Assembly (NCBI GenBank): GCA_035772785.1
Contig: JAOCPU010000008.1
Span: 124,001-188,000 of the forward strand
DNA from: Phlebiopsis flavidoalba
Lineage: Eukaryota > Basidiomycota > Agaricomycetes > Polyporales > Phanerochaetaceae
DNA: 64,000 nucleotides
Direction of reading: 5' to 3'
Shown here: in pieces, positions 15,101 through 27,891 of the stretch
How the letters are laid out: every line of letters starts with the position of its first letter
Position numbering within the stretch: position 1 is the first letter of the stretch
Translations under genes and position numbers: made by a program
Notes under the pieces: model-generated
Told to the model about the DNA's origin: nothing
The model's database searches: none
The model's input: only the letters and a program-made list of their open reading frames with translations

Positions 15101-15262
15101 TTATGCCCGACAATGTTGAGGGGGAGAGAAGGTAGATTTGTCGGAACTCGAAATTCCCTCTCACGCTGGAAGTGAGCGCTTCAAGCGCCCAGGCCATCCA
15201 TTTCTGTTGCCTGGCCGTCTCCCTCGCTTTCGCTCACTGCTCGTGCATAGAACATCTTCGCA
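15101..15262. promoter_or_regulatory. Head-to-head intergenic promoter region of FAL1 and SF3A3
   Basis: Only about 160 bp separates the FAL1 start (15100, minus) from the first good ATG of SF3A3 (15263, plus). Any core promoter elements for both RNA-processing genes should fall here or in their 5' exons. I see no clear TATA box. The stretch around 15190-15240 is pyrimidine-rich on plus (repeated CTCGCTTTCG/TCCCTC words), which is common just upstream of basidiomycete start sites. Confidence 0.45.
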
Positions 15263-17096
15263 ATGGACTCAATACTCGAAGTACAAAGGCAAACGCACGA
15301 AGAGATTGAGCACTTTGAGCGTGCTCTATATACTATTCTCTCCAAACCTCAACCAACACACGAAAGCCGACTTCAAACGGAGCACAAGTCTTTCCCAACT
15401 CCTAGACCGGATATCGTCGCGAGTAGTAACCTTGAACAACCTGTATGAGGACCAAGACAGTAGGAAGGCTGAGCTTGAACGACTATCCGCTCCCGGGAAT
15501 CCCAATGACCTCAACGAGTTCTACGCGCGGCTGGGGAAGATTCAGGAGCATCACCTGAAATACCCTGACGCCACAGCCAATGGCTTTGAGCTGGAGCTTG
15601 CAGCTCTTGTTGATGACATGGACGAGGCCGGCGAGGATGAATACGAGCAAGATGATCGTGAGTAGCCCATGTCATAGTAATGAACGTGCTTGACTTCAAC
15701 CCCGTACTAGCGATTGCCCTCCTCTTCTCTGGTGAAGAACAGTACGGAAAGTATCTCGACCTCTACGCGAACCACACGACCTATAACAACTTGAAGCATA
15801 TTGGGAAGCGTATGGGGTATCTACAATACCTTGATGTACTGCTTGCCGCGCAATCTACCACTGTTCAAATCATCAGAACTACCCAAAGAGTGTCGCACAA
15901 ATAGGGAGTACGAATTGTACGTCTTACTTTTAGCCACTGGTCAAACTCTAGCTCAATAACCTTTCTAGGTATATCAAAGCACTGCACACGTATCTGCTTT
16001 CGTTTACGAAGCGTGCTCAACCTTTGGTTGACAATTGAGTCACAGCAGCGCGAGGCAGAAGCTATCTTCACTCAGCAGTGGGATGCAGGCCTCATCGAAG
16101 GTTGGGAGGATGCTGCTCCCAAATCTACGGGTGAAGGTACGGGCATATGGTGCTCGGCTTGTGAGTTATTTACGGCTACATATCAAGGGAGGGGTCTCAC
16201 AAAGCGCAGGCCAGAAGATGTACTCCAAACAAACAGTCCCTATGATGCTCACTTGACGTCTAAGAAGCATGTCAAGGCGGCTGCAAAGCAAGCAGAGTCC
16301 GGCGAACCCCCAGTCAACCCGAACGGCCCATCAGCGTCGCAGGCTGAAACCAGCGGGAACGGCGGCAATTGCACCAGGCGCAACTAAATCGAAGCACCGA
16401 ACCGCCGCCTTGCTCACGCATCTGACAACAAAACTTCTTGCGAGCCTCGCACCAGTACTCAACGGACACCAAATCCAAACGTAGAGCGGCGATTCTCGCT
16501 CACAGCACGTGAACGTGAACAAGAGCTGCTTGAGCAGTCGAAACCAAAGTCCGCGCCAGCAGCCGCTGTCACGACCACGGAGGGTGGGGAGGAGGAAGAG
16601 GAGGAAGATAGCGCATATACAACCCTCTCAAACTGCCCCTTGGATGGGACGGAAAGCCCCATTCCATACTGGTTGTACAAGTTACACGGTCTCGGAGTTG
16701 AGTATCGCTGCGAAATTTGTTCAGATCACGTGTACATGGGGCGGTACGTGGACTTCCGAGTATTTTGGTAGCTCCTGTCACTCATCCGCCTCAGGAAAAA
16801 CTTTGATCGTCATTTCCAGGAATCGAGGCATGCGTTTGGTATGCGTGCCCTTGGATTGCCGATACGAAACACTTCCACGAGATCACCCGCATCGAGGATG
16901 CTCTGGCTCGTATGTGGTCTGTCTGTCAATATGTGATGAAAGGACTAATGATATGTGGGTAGTCGCCGAAAAGCTCAAGCGCGAAGGTCGCAACGAGATT
17001 TTCGAGCAGGAGACCATGGAGGAACTGGAAGACGAAGAAGGCAACGTGTATAACCGGAAAACATACGAAGATCTCAAGAAGCAGGGTCTCATTTAA
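15263..17096 (+). CDS. SF3A3: Splicing factor 3A subunit 3 (SF3a60 / Prp9)
   Basis: Subunit of the SF3a heterotrimer of U2 snRNP, needed for prespliceosome assembly. The N-terminus [20 protein letters not shown] begins at the ATG at 15263. Next come [20 protein letters not shown] and [17 protein letters not shown], then the SF3a60 core [20 protein letters not shown] and [11 protein letters not shown] (15735-15845). A first zinc-finger-like block has WCSACELF and [14 protein letters not shown] (about 16150-16285). The C-terminal U1-type zinc finger ([14 protein letters not shown], an intron, then [20 protein letters not shown]) lies at about 16700-16860. The end is [20 protein letters not shown] with stop at 17096. 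Small introns and a few frame breaks (15380-15430, 15880-16010, 16225 and 16390) interrupt it. Length and domain order fit the family. Confidence 0.93.
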
Positions 17097-17513
17097 AATA
17101 TTTCTCGTGGTTGCTGTAGCTTACATCCGTATATTCTTGTGCACCCGCCTTCTTCCGGACTTATGTATAGTCATGATCTGCGAGCTCGATCTTTCGCTTT
17201 TGGCTGGGGGGCGGAGTGAGGTACCAACGTTGGAGAGCCGATGTCAAACCGGAAATTGTGCAAGGGAATGCAAATATGCTTATGGGGTGCTATCAAGCTC
17301 CCAGAGTGGCTGAAGTTGTTCACTATGCAGTGTACGATGACCAAGGTGCAATACACCGTTAAGACCCCGAGACACGCCGCATAGCAGTATATTTCTAGCG
17401 GAAGGGTTATATTCGTGTATACGACCAAGACGGACCATGGAAGCAGATTTGGTAAGATGTTTGAGAGTCGCTTGATGTCACCAAGACCGCATTTGCTGTG
17501 CGGCGAGGACGGG

Positions 17514-20500
17514 TCAGCTCTGCCCTGGCCCGGACGTCGGGTTCCACACTTGCTCTGTCAACACCCCACTCATGCTGATGTGTCTCTTGAGGGGCGGTTT
17601 AGCACTGCGTGGTGGTGGCGGTGGTGGTGGTCGGCGGACCAGAGAAGGCACGGCCGGCTGGGGGACGATAGGTGTTTGTAGTGTGCTGTAGAGTCGCTCT
17701 TCAGAGGACGATGGAGATGATAACGGGGAAACCCCAGGCGAATCAAAGGGATTGACATGGCGGTGAGTGCCAGGTGATCCAGGAGGTTGCTCAAGGAAGA
17801 CACCGCCGGGGATGATCTGAGGGAAACGATTATAGATTCCGGTTACATGGAGTTGACTGACGTACCTGGCGTTTCCCACCATGCAGCAATCATCGGAGCT
17901 AGGAGGAGGTACTCGTGGAGCTCAAGTCAGCGGCGATAATTTTCAGGAAAAGTTTGCCCTACGCTCTGATGCATCAGCGTGGAAACGTGAGGGACGCCAG
18001 CTTCTCGTCGAGCCTCTCGCCGGGCGCCGTTGCGGTAACATTCTCCAACAAAAGATGGGAAAGAGCGGCCCGTTTTGCGTGGTCTATTACTCGCACTTCG
18101 GCCCTGAAGATGGCGAAGACTAGCATGAAAGTCAGACATTATTCGTATTTAACATGTGATCCCAAAGCGTGAAATTACCTGGGCGATGATCGGATGCTTT
18201 GAGCTCTGCCCGAGAGTATACGGATAGGTCCAGCGAGTCCCCTTTGTATAAGATGCGATCTGTTGAATAAAAACCAATTCAGCTCAGATTTCCGTAAAAA
18301 TGGGTGTTTTTACCGCGCACCGGTCCATGCGGGTATACGCATTTTCTCGCTTGTGTCATATCTATCGGTGCCGTAATCATATTTGTATGTTGGCGCGAAC
18401 AGAAGGGGCCCTTCAATGTAAGTTTGGAAAGCCGCGCCTTCGTCCATGACACGACGCAGCTAGAGATCGACATGAACATAGGCACTTCTGTGACACGCGT
18501 CACTCACTTGATCTGCTGACAGAAGCGCATCGAAATCTTCGGACTGAGCGAGCTGTCTGACATGTTCGTTCTCCTAGCTCTATTCGATAATTAGTATCGG
18601 CAAACCATATCACATTTCTGCAGCATTATCATGAGCGCGAGTAAGTGAGGGCCAGTTTGAAGGCTTACTGATGGCTGTCATGGATTTGCCCTTCTGGAAA
18701 TGCAAACCATGACGATGGTTGTGATAATCGGCGTTCCTCTCCACCACGTTCGAATGTCCAGCCGCGAGGTGGGCTGGCTTGTGATGAAACAGAAGTTGGT
18801 ATCGTAATAATCAAGGCGGATGGCCACGGCGCCCTTGTTCCCTGACATGCCTCTCAAGCCGGTCTAAGCGGTGTGATTGTTAAGTTTTTGCGCCCGAGGG
18901 TCGCATCGATCACGACCGGGGATCACTGACCTTGTGGGTATAAGCCTCTACATTGCGTATGACACCAATCAATTCGGCCTTCGCCACGACCCAGCAAAGC
19001 GGCGGTCCCAACGAGCTATCCAAAACATTAGTATCAGCTAGCGGAAACCATGTCCGTCGTACCTGTTGACTCCGCAACATTATGTATTTCCTTTTCCTGT
19101 GTGTTCCTGATTGAGCACCTCCAATATCTTGGCCTCCCATAATCGCCTGGGTCGTCGGATCGGTTAGGACGGCAATTCGTGAGCAAGTAGGCTGGGGCGG
19201 ACCTCTTCTCAGGGTCCGCTTGGACGATTTGCTGAGCTGTGAGGGGGGGTACTATCTCTTGGAACCCTATCACAAAGATGTCTGGCCTAGAGCTCATGAT
19301 TAACATGGATTGATAGTAAAGTGCAGGTGAAACACATACTCAGGAAATAGCTACGATGTCGGAAGATCAGATACGTACACTTAACGTTGTTCGCATTACG
19401 CACCAGTTCGCGGAAACAGCCACGGGCGTAGCGATTCGTTGGACGGAGCCTGGAAACATCGTGAGATTGAATTATTGTCGAGCTGATAGCACCTACTCTT
19501 CCATTCAACGTCCCAGGTTCCGGCAAAGATAGTACAAATGTCTCGTTGACGAATATTCCGCAAGCCTGGGTCATCATAGTGATCAGGGGATGACGTCGTG
19601 CGAATATACTTGAACTCCCACCTCTTTTCTAGAGCTTCTCGCACCAGATCGTGGATGGGGTCAAAGATGGTGACCTGCTTCTGGGTAGCGATGTTGCCCT
19701 GTGAGCAAAGTGAGTGAATATACTATCCGACGGTCTCCTAGTCTTACCAGAAACATATCTATTGCGATTTGTTTGCTCTTATCCTGGAAATTGTTGATGT
19801 ATGCTCTGGAAACGCTTTTCGTGGCGTCAGACAGAACACCTAATTCCTGCATTAAGTGACAGGTAGTCTTCATTTGTCTCAGTACGCACCAGCAAGTGTG
19901 CGCTTTCCGCTTCGCGTGTAGCTAGTGTTCAGAGCACCAGTCCCTGCATAAATGCGGAGAGTGCATCCCCATTTTCCGCCCACAGCTCTCGGTGATACGA
20001 CCATAGGGAAACCTATCTGCACCCACTCACGACGAACAAGTGTGAGATACTGTTCTAGGACGTCCGTGAGAGAATGTCCTGGACAAAGTTTGTACGGTCC
20101 AGACTGACGGACATTCATCAGTGGTCGCAGTGATCGGGTGTCCATGATAACGCACCAATCTAAACAGTTTTGTCCTGAACACACCCTTTTGATACGTAAT
20201 GATATCACTGGTGGCGGAGTCCACCATTGTGAAACCGAATTTGTCTACATTATCCGTGATGCCTTCCTGTCGGCTGGTGAATTGGGAGATGGTTGAATTG
20301 TTATGCAGTGAATTGGTATGCGAATGGCGCAAGACTTACTGAACTTGACTGACCACAACGCCATCGTGACCATACACTCTCACGGCATTGTGGAAGTCAA
20401 AATGGGTGATACCAACAGCATTACCCATGTGGTTTTGAGCAGCATGTAAACTTCGCGCATAAGCTGCGGTAAGAATTGCCTCGTTCTCTTTGGTCCCCCA

Positions 20501-21831
20501 GCAAGTTGATGGCGTGAGCGGCCCCGTACTCCTCAATGAGCTGCAATGAAGTGCCTTTCGAATGCCGGTTGAGAAGCTTGAGGCCGAGTAATTTGTATCT
20601 TCTGACCAAACGTTTGCAGCCCCTGTTGCTCCCAGAATACTAAAGCAGAAAAACCAAGTTATGAAGAGTAGAACTTGTTAGTGAGGACGATCACTGACAT
20701 GGTACACTCCTCTCGGACCTGAACGAAAGCTAAAACAGTTCATATCCGTGTTGAAAAGTGTTTCGCTCTGTCGCAAAGATTGGTTTAGGCCAAATAATTG
20801 TCAGTGACCTTCTCACCTCTACGAAATTCGCACAATTCCCGTCATCATCTACACCGCGAGTGTTTGAAGCGAGTCCCTGCACGTCTCCAACCTAGTCGAG
20901 AGATCAAAGACAGGGTTGCAATCATCAGGGTTTGCCATTGGTTGGTGGTGCAGGCAATGGCAAAGTATATATTCCTACAAAACCTTGTATTGCTAGTACC
21001 TGGATTTTTGAATGAATTGTATTCTTTGCTCGATCGGTCAAGACTCACAATAAATTGACATTTATCCAAATCATGTCTTTCCAAAGGGTCGAGTCGGTCT
21101 CGAAAATCCAACAGACTGCGCACGATATATTCGTTCCAGATGAAGGCAGCGTTCGTCGTGGATCGACATGTCTCGTGACGCCTGCTCGTCTCTGGTAATA
21201 CGTGTTTGACAAGCGAGAGGACAGATCCCAATAGGGTTCCATCGCGTAGTAGAAAGTACCAGCAGATATTATTTTCGTCAGGGGCATGCATGGGTGTTCG
21301 AATGTAGGGTTGGGTGAATTCTGTCCGGATATGAGTCTCTCGCAAGAGGGCGTACCGCCTGTTCTGCGAACGAAGGACTAGTTGCGGCGTCATAAACGGA
21401 GGGATTATCCCACGCTGAGGATACTAAGGAGTAGAACCCGACTTCATGGATCTTTGCAACAGTCTCAGGTTTGTGCGGCGACGGTCTTGTATTTCCGATC
21501 TCTGTCGCTGAGGTAATGACCGCCAGAAAGATATCTTGTAGAGCAAAAGTCCAGGAGAGCGAGCACAGATACTATTGATTACGTACCTCCTGCTATAGAT
21601 ACCAGGACCTAAGCACCCTTTGATGATTCTAGCAGAGAGCCCCCCCCCCCCCTTTATGGCATTACTGAGGTCCACCTCGCTCTTCGGTAAGAATTCGACT
21701 ACGGCCTGTGATGGCTTATTGTCCGCCGAACGGAAGACAAGGGCTCTACTTGGACGTCCTTGGAACTCCTCCTCAGCACTTGTGACCAGATACAGTGTGC
21801 GTGTGGGGCTTTCCGACAAGTAGAGGTGCAA
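17514..21831 (-). CDS. Synaptojanin-like inositol polyphosphate 5-phosphatase (Inp51/52/53 type)
   Basis: Dual phosphoinositide phosphatase: an N-terminal SAC domain plus a central type II 5-phosphatase, acting on PI(4,5)P2 in endocytosis and cortical actin control. The N-terminus [16 protein letters not shown] lies just below 21831; no clear ATG is seen, so the start is unresolved. The SAC catalytic sequence [14 protein letters not shown] is split by a short intron at about 20118-20160, and an extra A just before it breaks the frame. The 5-phosphatase part shows [13 protein letters not shown] (about 19290), [18 protein letters not shown] residues (about 18820), [14 protein letters not shown] plus DRILYKGDS (18330-18220), and [10 protein letters not shown] at about 18180. 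The tail is proline-rich with NPFDSPG (an NPF motif that can bind EH domains) and a PPPPPP block, ending at a stop at 17514-17516. A 13-base C run inside the SAC domain adds a glycine tract. Fungi usually have two or three paralogues, so I do not pick one. Confidence 0.9.
21640..21652. repeat. C13 homopolymer inside the SAC domain coding sequence
   Basis: A run of 13 C on plus, read as glycines on minus, between VDLSNAIK and the LSARIIKG block of the synaptojanin-like gene. Related SAC domains have no glycine run here as far as I know. It is either a length-unstable tract or a base-calling artefact. Confidence 0.85.
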
Positions 21832-23016
21832 ATCTTGTGCGCCTGTAGCAAACTAGGGGATTCTCTCAAGTATCCGTTCCTAAAGATACTTTGAGATGCT
21901 TCAGCATGATACTCGCATTGCACACACATACTTAAGTCAGTGTTCTCGGGTCTATTGTCAGATATGGTGGTGAGGTATGGCTGGGATGGAAGGGGGTAAG
22001 TAGTAGGGAAGTTGTTGGCCAACGGCAGATGACACGCGTCTATCAAGTGATGGCAAAGGGATGGGTGTCTATATGGGGGCAATGTGGCTGCGCGCCGGCA
22101 TTGTCCTGTCTGGCTACCACTATCACCCACAATTCCAATTCCGAGGACTTGGCTGCGTGCGTGCGTGCGTGTTAACAAGCATTCATACGGTGAACCGCCA
22201 GGGTCGCGTACTTGAAGACTTTGTATTGTGACTGATCCTCTACTCGATCGTCGCCGGCAAGTTACTATACAGTAACGAATAGCCGCCCCTGTCGGTCACA
22301 GTGCCAGCGATTTCTCCACGAAAACACGATCGGGCTGCATTTACTTTTTTCTAGACGGACTATCTCGACTGCAACTCTATAAATAACAAATCGTAAGGTG
22401 TTGTTGGCAGGATTCTGGAAGCTATACCCACAAGCCGAGCGAAATGTCTTGGATGAGACACTGTCACCATCCTCCAGCACCATGATTAGACTCGAACTCT
22501 TACTTGTGGAAGCGTCAAACAATACCGGCCAGTTTGCCCAAGATATCAGGAAATAAAACTTGTGTAAGCCAGATACGTTATACTTGAATTATGTTTTGCA
22601 CATTGAATCATGCCAAACAGGGCTTTCAGCGGGTTGGAACGAAATTTGTTTTACACGTACTACGTGACTGGCTAAGACCTCAATCACTCATCGTGCCGGG
22701 CAGTGTGGTTTCAAGAATGTGACGGTCTTTGTCACTTCGGCCTCACAGACTCCGAGTCTACGCGATATGCAGAATCAGACGTAATAGGTAAATGTGTGCT
22801 CGATTTTCCACAACACTCTTTTCTGGACCGGAAATCAAAGAATTCCCCGTACTCAACCGGAATTAAAGGTGTGATCCTACAGCGCTGATACGGACGTTGA
22901 GCTTTCTGCCCTGACGATACAACAGTAAATTTCAACGGCCGCAAATGCCCTGGCGGGATATGAAAGCCCAGTGGTTGTTCATCAGCATTTTGACACGGCG
23001 TCTGAGACATCTAATT

Positions 23017-23047
23017 CCGTCTGGTCCAGACGGATTAGACGGATTAG
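23017..23047. repeat. Palindrome CCGTCTGG-T-CCAGACGG with adjoining ACGGATTAG direct repeat
   Basis: Perfect 8-bp inverted repeat around a single T (23017-23033), overlapping two copies of ACGGATTAG (23030-23038 and 23039-23047). Related CGTCTG/GTCTAA words recur over the next 70 bp. This clustering resembles the subterminal repeats of small DNA transposons or a transcription-factor site, but no partner end was found. Confidence 0.6.
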
Positions 23048-23444
23048 GCCTCGTCTGAAACTTGCTAGGTCTCTGCTGAATTAGAACGAGTTTCCTGGGT
23101 TTAGACGGGAATTCTGACGCACGCTGGAATCAGACTGCCCACCAGATGAGTATCAGATATCTCTAACCCATCATCTAGTGCTGTTTTCGGTCACACAAGC
23201 ACACCGGATTTTTGGTTTCACAAATTTCATTGGTTGGTTTTAGTTTTTACAAAGTCTACGCTACAGTAATACCAATGCTAGCAGCTACACAAATATGCTC
23301 GACTTTTCCACAAACGCTGTGCAAACATTGTGAGTGGCTTGTGCGCACTGGTACATGTTACTACTTGGTACTCACACCCATTTGCAAGCATCAGCCTGCT
23401 ATACGGAGGTGGACAAATCCTCGCGCGGATCTGCAGGCCTGCCG

Positions 23445-23496
23445 CCTGCGCGGGTTCATCTAGCATAACCCCTGCGCGGGTTCATCTAGCATAACC
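23445..23496. repeat. 26-bp perfect tandem duplication
   Basis: Two identical 26-bp units, CCTGCGCGGGTTCATC then TAGCATAACC, at 23445-23470 and 23471-23496, followed by CCCTGCG, which may begin a degraded third copy. It lies in gene-poor sequence; no function is evident. Confidence 0.85.
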
Positions 23497-25449
23497 CCCT
23501 GCGTAAGCTTACCTCAGGCTTGAGCACTGGTGACCGCCGCGTGAGGTCGAAATTTCGAGCACCCGAGCCCTGTTTGTAACCACCGCTGCATGAGTTTGAA
23601 AGCTTCATCAATCATGATGATCGTGAACGCCACCATAGGAGCTCAAATGCTCCCTATGAATCAGCTGCGAGCATAGAGATCACACGCGTTACCGCCGCCG
23701 CGCAAACATGGATATATCCTAACATGGGGTCAGCCACCCCATAAGCTGTCTGTGCATGGACTTGTACACACCTTGGCTGGACTTGACTCACACTCCCTGT
23801 GAGAGTGTTGCTGTCCACCGTATGAATCTCAAACGGACACGTTGCGTGGGAGACAGCCTTGGTCCGTGACGCATAAGCGGGCTTGCTATGGGGTCGTATT
23901 TGGGTTGCGGCTGGATGCGCAGCGAGCGCGCGTAAGGCTGCTTGCACTATGGCAGCGGTGTTGCGGTACAGAGTGGCGGTGCTAAAAGATGGGATTGGTG
24001 AGGGTGTGCTAGTCTCTCCTGTCAGTCAATTAGAGAAATGTGACTCGTACCTTGACGATTGCTCAAGGGCAACGCTCTCGCTTTGATGCCGGAGCCGGTG
24101 ATATCGTTCCATCGACAATGAATGGGCGATGGCGCAATGTAAAGCTGTCGGATAGTAAATACATCGAGCGGGAGATGTGAACTAAAACAAGACTTGTCGG
24201 GGGAAGTGCCAGTATGGAGAGAGGAGTGTTGAGGGGGGAAGAGACAAGAGTGAACAGCGCTCAGAGGCCCGCTTTTCAACATCGGACAAATAGACACACA
24301 AATCAGTGGGGATTAAGAGAGTGAGAACGTGAAGTCAAGACGCCCGAGCTGTCTATCTCTGACGACTCCTGGACACTGACTGCCTCGTCTGATGAGATTC
24401 TGGAGAATGAGTCGTGTCTGGAGTTGAAAGATGGTCTGTGGTGCCTGAAGTCAGTTTCAGACGTACAGGCGCCCATAATTTTTTCCAGATCGTCAAGATG
24501 GATCAGGCGCATCAGACTCCCTAGGCGGCTTGTCAAAAACGCTGATGTTGCCGAAATCAGTATCATGTGGGGGGCGTCAAATTGCGCCTCGAAGAGCTAC
24601 ATCCCAAGTCTCTGTCCTCCCTTCGCAAAGACTAGACACCTTACTTGCGCGATCATCCGTCGCAGCCTCAATCCAAGTGGATTAGATCGGGATTGGCTTC
24701 GGACTTCGTTGTGTTTATTTCACATTTACGTCTACCCGACAGCTTTTAACAAAGTCAAATGTCATCTCACTCGGCTCTCGCGACCCAGCCTTCAGCTTGT
24801 CGGTTATGCGGCTCCAGCTCCTCGTTCAGCTCACCATCTCGCTCGCTGGTTCTCCTTCATGTCATTCTTGTCCACCGATGACATCGTCTCTATCAGATGC
24901 TGTTCGAACCGGTACGCACTGATCACGTCGAGGGTTGCGCTCTCCGTTATTCACGGATGCGGATATTTTCCCAATCCCTTGTGGCGATAGGCTCGATAGG
25001 TAGCACGCCTGCCACAAAGGGTGTGAGAGTGTTCCAGGTGAGTTCATGCCCACCTCCATGATGCGTTATAAGTCAAAGGAACAAGTCTAATGTTTTGCCG
25101 TCAAGGCAACTATGGAGTTTTGTGCCGCGCATTTCTATCGTATGGCAATTCGTGGTATGCAATTTGAAACATGCAGGACTGCGTGGAGCGATTTCAACCT
25201 GACGCCACAATGCTGTATTTTTGAAATAATTCACAGGTTCCAATTGCTGCTCGTCTTCAACAACGCGGCTCAGATCGATGAAGAAATGGCTCGCCTTCTG
25301 GCTACGTCATACACCGCACGAATGGATCTGCTCGCTGTGAGGCTTTAAAATACCTCACAGCATTTTTTTGGTTCAAACCCGGAACAGATATTGGAGACGA
25401 TGCGTCTGGATGATCCAGATGATTTCAGAGACGGAGACTTCATCAAGAT

Positions 25450-27612
25450 GACATGAAGGTTATGCAAGAATTCACAGGGGCTCTCATTTCCACAGAAGAC
25501 GGCGTGCAAGCAGTTTTGTCGCTCAAGACTAGACAAAGTGATGCAGAAGGAGTGCTGAACTTGATTGACAGAGTGAGTGTTCACCACCAATTAATCCACG
25601 GTGCTTCCTACTAACTGCGTTAGTTTCACGATGACAGGACATTTTGGCATATCATGTGTGACATCCCGGAAAACACCGTACCAAGCGACTCGGATATCGC
25701 GGCAGGGAATGAATTCAAACTGAAGCTTAATAGGCTTGACGTTTCAAACTGACCATAGGGTCTGATCTTATACCCTCATCGCTGATAATCCAGGGCATCA
25801 CACTCCTCAAGGAGATAAGTGAGAAGGGTGGCGCATTCTCCGACGTGTACGAGGCAAAGTGTGCGGATGGGACGAAAGTTGCCGTTAAAAAAGCTTCGCA
25901 CGACGTTGAATGCGCAACGACACGCGTGCGTATTCCCGAGTGAGTTACCTTCGGCGCTGCCATGTGAATACACCAATAACCAGTTGAATCCGCTGCGGTG
26001 TAGGCATTCTGTCGTGAAGCTTCTATTTGGAAGTATCTCAAGAGTCCAAATGTTCTGCAATTCTTGGGGTGTAAACTTCGACCTGTTTCCACGGTCAATG
26101 TGCTTGGTCTCTGTTTGGGCAGACAACGATCATATCATGAGATATATCAACAGCGAAGGCTTTGTCCAAAGACGAAGTCCACCGCCTAGTAAGCTTTGGA
26201 CGCATTGAACTGTCTCAGTTCATTACACTTATCTTCAACATCAGCTCTACGAGACGAGTCGCGGTTTGGCTTACCTGCACAAAGAGAACATTGTTCATGG
26301 CGACTTGCGCACAGTCAGTAAATATACTCATATTTTGTTAATGGCTGTACTGACGAAATCTTCGACTGCTCGCAGCCAAACATTTTAATCGACGGCAAAG
26401 GTCGCGTACGGCTCGCCGACTTCGGGTTATCGGTATTCGCCGACTCGGCCTTTACCTCACCATGCACTGTTCGTGGGTATCCGAAATGGAGCCCACCGGA
26501 AAGTTATGACTATGACGAGACCAGTGGAACACTATACCACCCACTCGCGAAGCAGACATGTTCGCCTTCAGCGCCATTTGCTGGGAGGTCCGTTATTTTA
26601 CTGCAATCCCCTCCGTGTCTTCGCCTTCATTAGTTAAAATAAAATTTCAGGTCCACTCCGGGCAACCTCCTTTCGACCATCTCAGCCAGGCACAGGCAAT
26701 GCTAGCCATATACCGTGGCAAGCGTCCCAAACGACAGGAGTGTAGACGCAACATATCTTCTAAAATTTGGTCTTTAATGACAGAATGCTGGGATCAAGAC
26801 CCTTACGCCCGTCCCACCGCATATGACGTATCTGTTCCCTTGAAGATACACTCTTCGGAGCAAGAGAAAAACCATCCACAACCTGACCTTTATTTGGTTG
26901 TCCCTACGTCCAGCGGGAGTTCTTCGCGAAGGCGATCCATCGAGGACCTTCGAAGTGAGGCATCGACACCAAGGTCAGTCCACAGAAGTGCTGTTGCTTG
27001 TGAACGAGTCCTGACTTACTCTAGTGACATATCTGCCGAGGACATTGTCATCACAACTAGGCCTCCAACTCCCCCAACACCACCCTCTACCATCTTGCGT
27101 ACCGAGCGCCGAAGTGCGTTGAAGCATCCTGCAAGAAATACGGGCCCAACCGCTACCTCAGACGCTTCACATGACATTTTCGCGTGTTCGATTCAACGAA
27201 AAAACTGGAGGTTCGGAATCCCACCACTCCCCAGCGGACAATCCATCACATCGGATAAGTCAGTGTCGATGGACGATTCTCCTAAACCCTCATCGGCATC
27301 CCACAAACGCAACAGACAGGATGCCCTCAAAGATTCCAAACCCAAGATACCCATGTATTTGAATCAAAACCGACCATTATTATCCCTCGCCCTTTGCTCC
27401 GCGACTCCGGGATTATGGGACCTGGGGATAACACCATCAATCCTCTGGTTCAAACCTGGCATACCGTCATCCTGAGGACACTTGCCCCCATGCCAGGCTA
27501 TGTTTACGGGAGCCCTTTTGTCCCGTATTACGCGGCATACCCGATGAATGGCCTCGGTATACAATACATCCCCACCAGTGTTGTCCAGACGGGCCCTCGC
27601 TTCAACAAATAG
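25450..27612 (+). CDS. TKL-type protein kinase
   Basis: Tyrosine-kinase-like Ser/Thr kinase of the kind expanded in agaricomycetes. The kinase domain reads: glycine-loop region EISEKGGAFSDVYEAKCADG and VAVKKAS with the ATP-binding lysine (about 25815-25895); a frame-broken middle (HPNVLQFLG equivalent, about 26030-26070); RGLAYLHKENIVHGDLRT, the catalytic loop in HGDLR form typical of these TKLs (about 26262-26310); NILIDGKGRVRLADFGLSVF (DFG, about 26380-26440); CTVRGYPKWSPPES (the APE equivalent); EADMFAFSAICWEV; and CWDQDPYARPTAYDV (about 26790-26835). Upstream, VQAVLSLKTRQSDAEGVLNL (about 25500-25560) matches the region that usually precedes this kinase domain; the true start is not resolved. 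A Ser/Pro-rich tail runs to a stop at 27612, but its last part is ambiguous because the minus strand is also open there. Introns are short; at least three frame breaks are seen. Confidence 0.85.
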
Positions 27613-27891
27613 CTCTGCGGCACCTGTCATTACCAGCATACCCAGGATCACCTCTTCCGTCCATGTGGTTCGGCGAAGTGCCTGATGTGTATTATCCGAT
27701 GAACCGTAGACACGACTAGTCCGTTTCCACATCGTGTAATAAACGCCGCCAAATACTACCCGTCGCATTGTATGCATCATTCGTGCTAAAGACGCGTCGC
27801 ATTTCAGTCTTGCGGTGTTAGCCCTCCGGAGAGAAGGAGAGAGAAACCATGCCCGACGCCGCTCTTGGGAGAGTGACTTGAGCGCAACGAA

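Larger units (their letters stand above)
22000..25440. other. Gene-poor interval with short repeats
   Basis: No recognisable gene between the synaptojanin-like gene and the kinase. It contains the palindrome and direct repeats near 23017-23047 and the 26-bp tandem duplication at 23445-23496, which are listed separately. An open stretch at 24760-24900 (plus) begins MSSHSALATQPSACRLCGSS; it could be an upstream exon of the kinase or chance. The stretch 23600-23950 reads open on minus for 97 codons without any motif I know. Confidence 0.4.

Noticed and set aside
24424..24990. 188-codon plus reading upstream of the kinase.
   Set aside because: The composition is unstructured and no TKL N-terminal pattern appears until about 25500; I keep it only as a possible upstream exon region.
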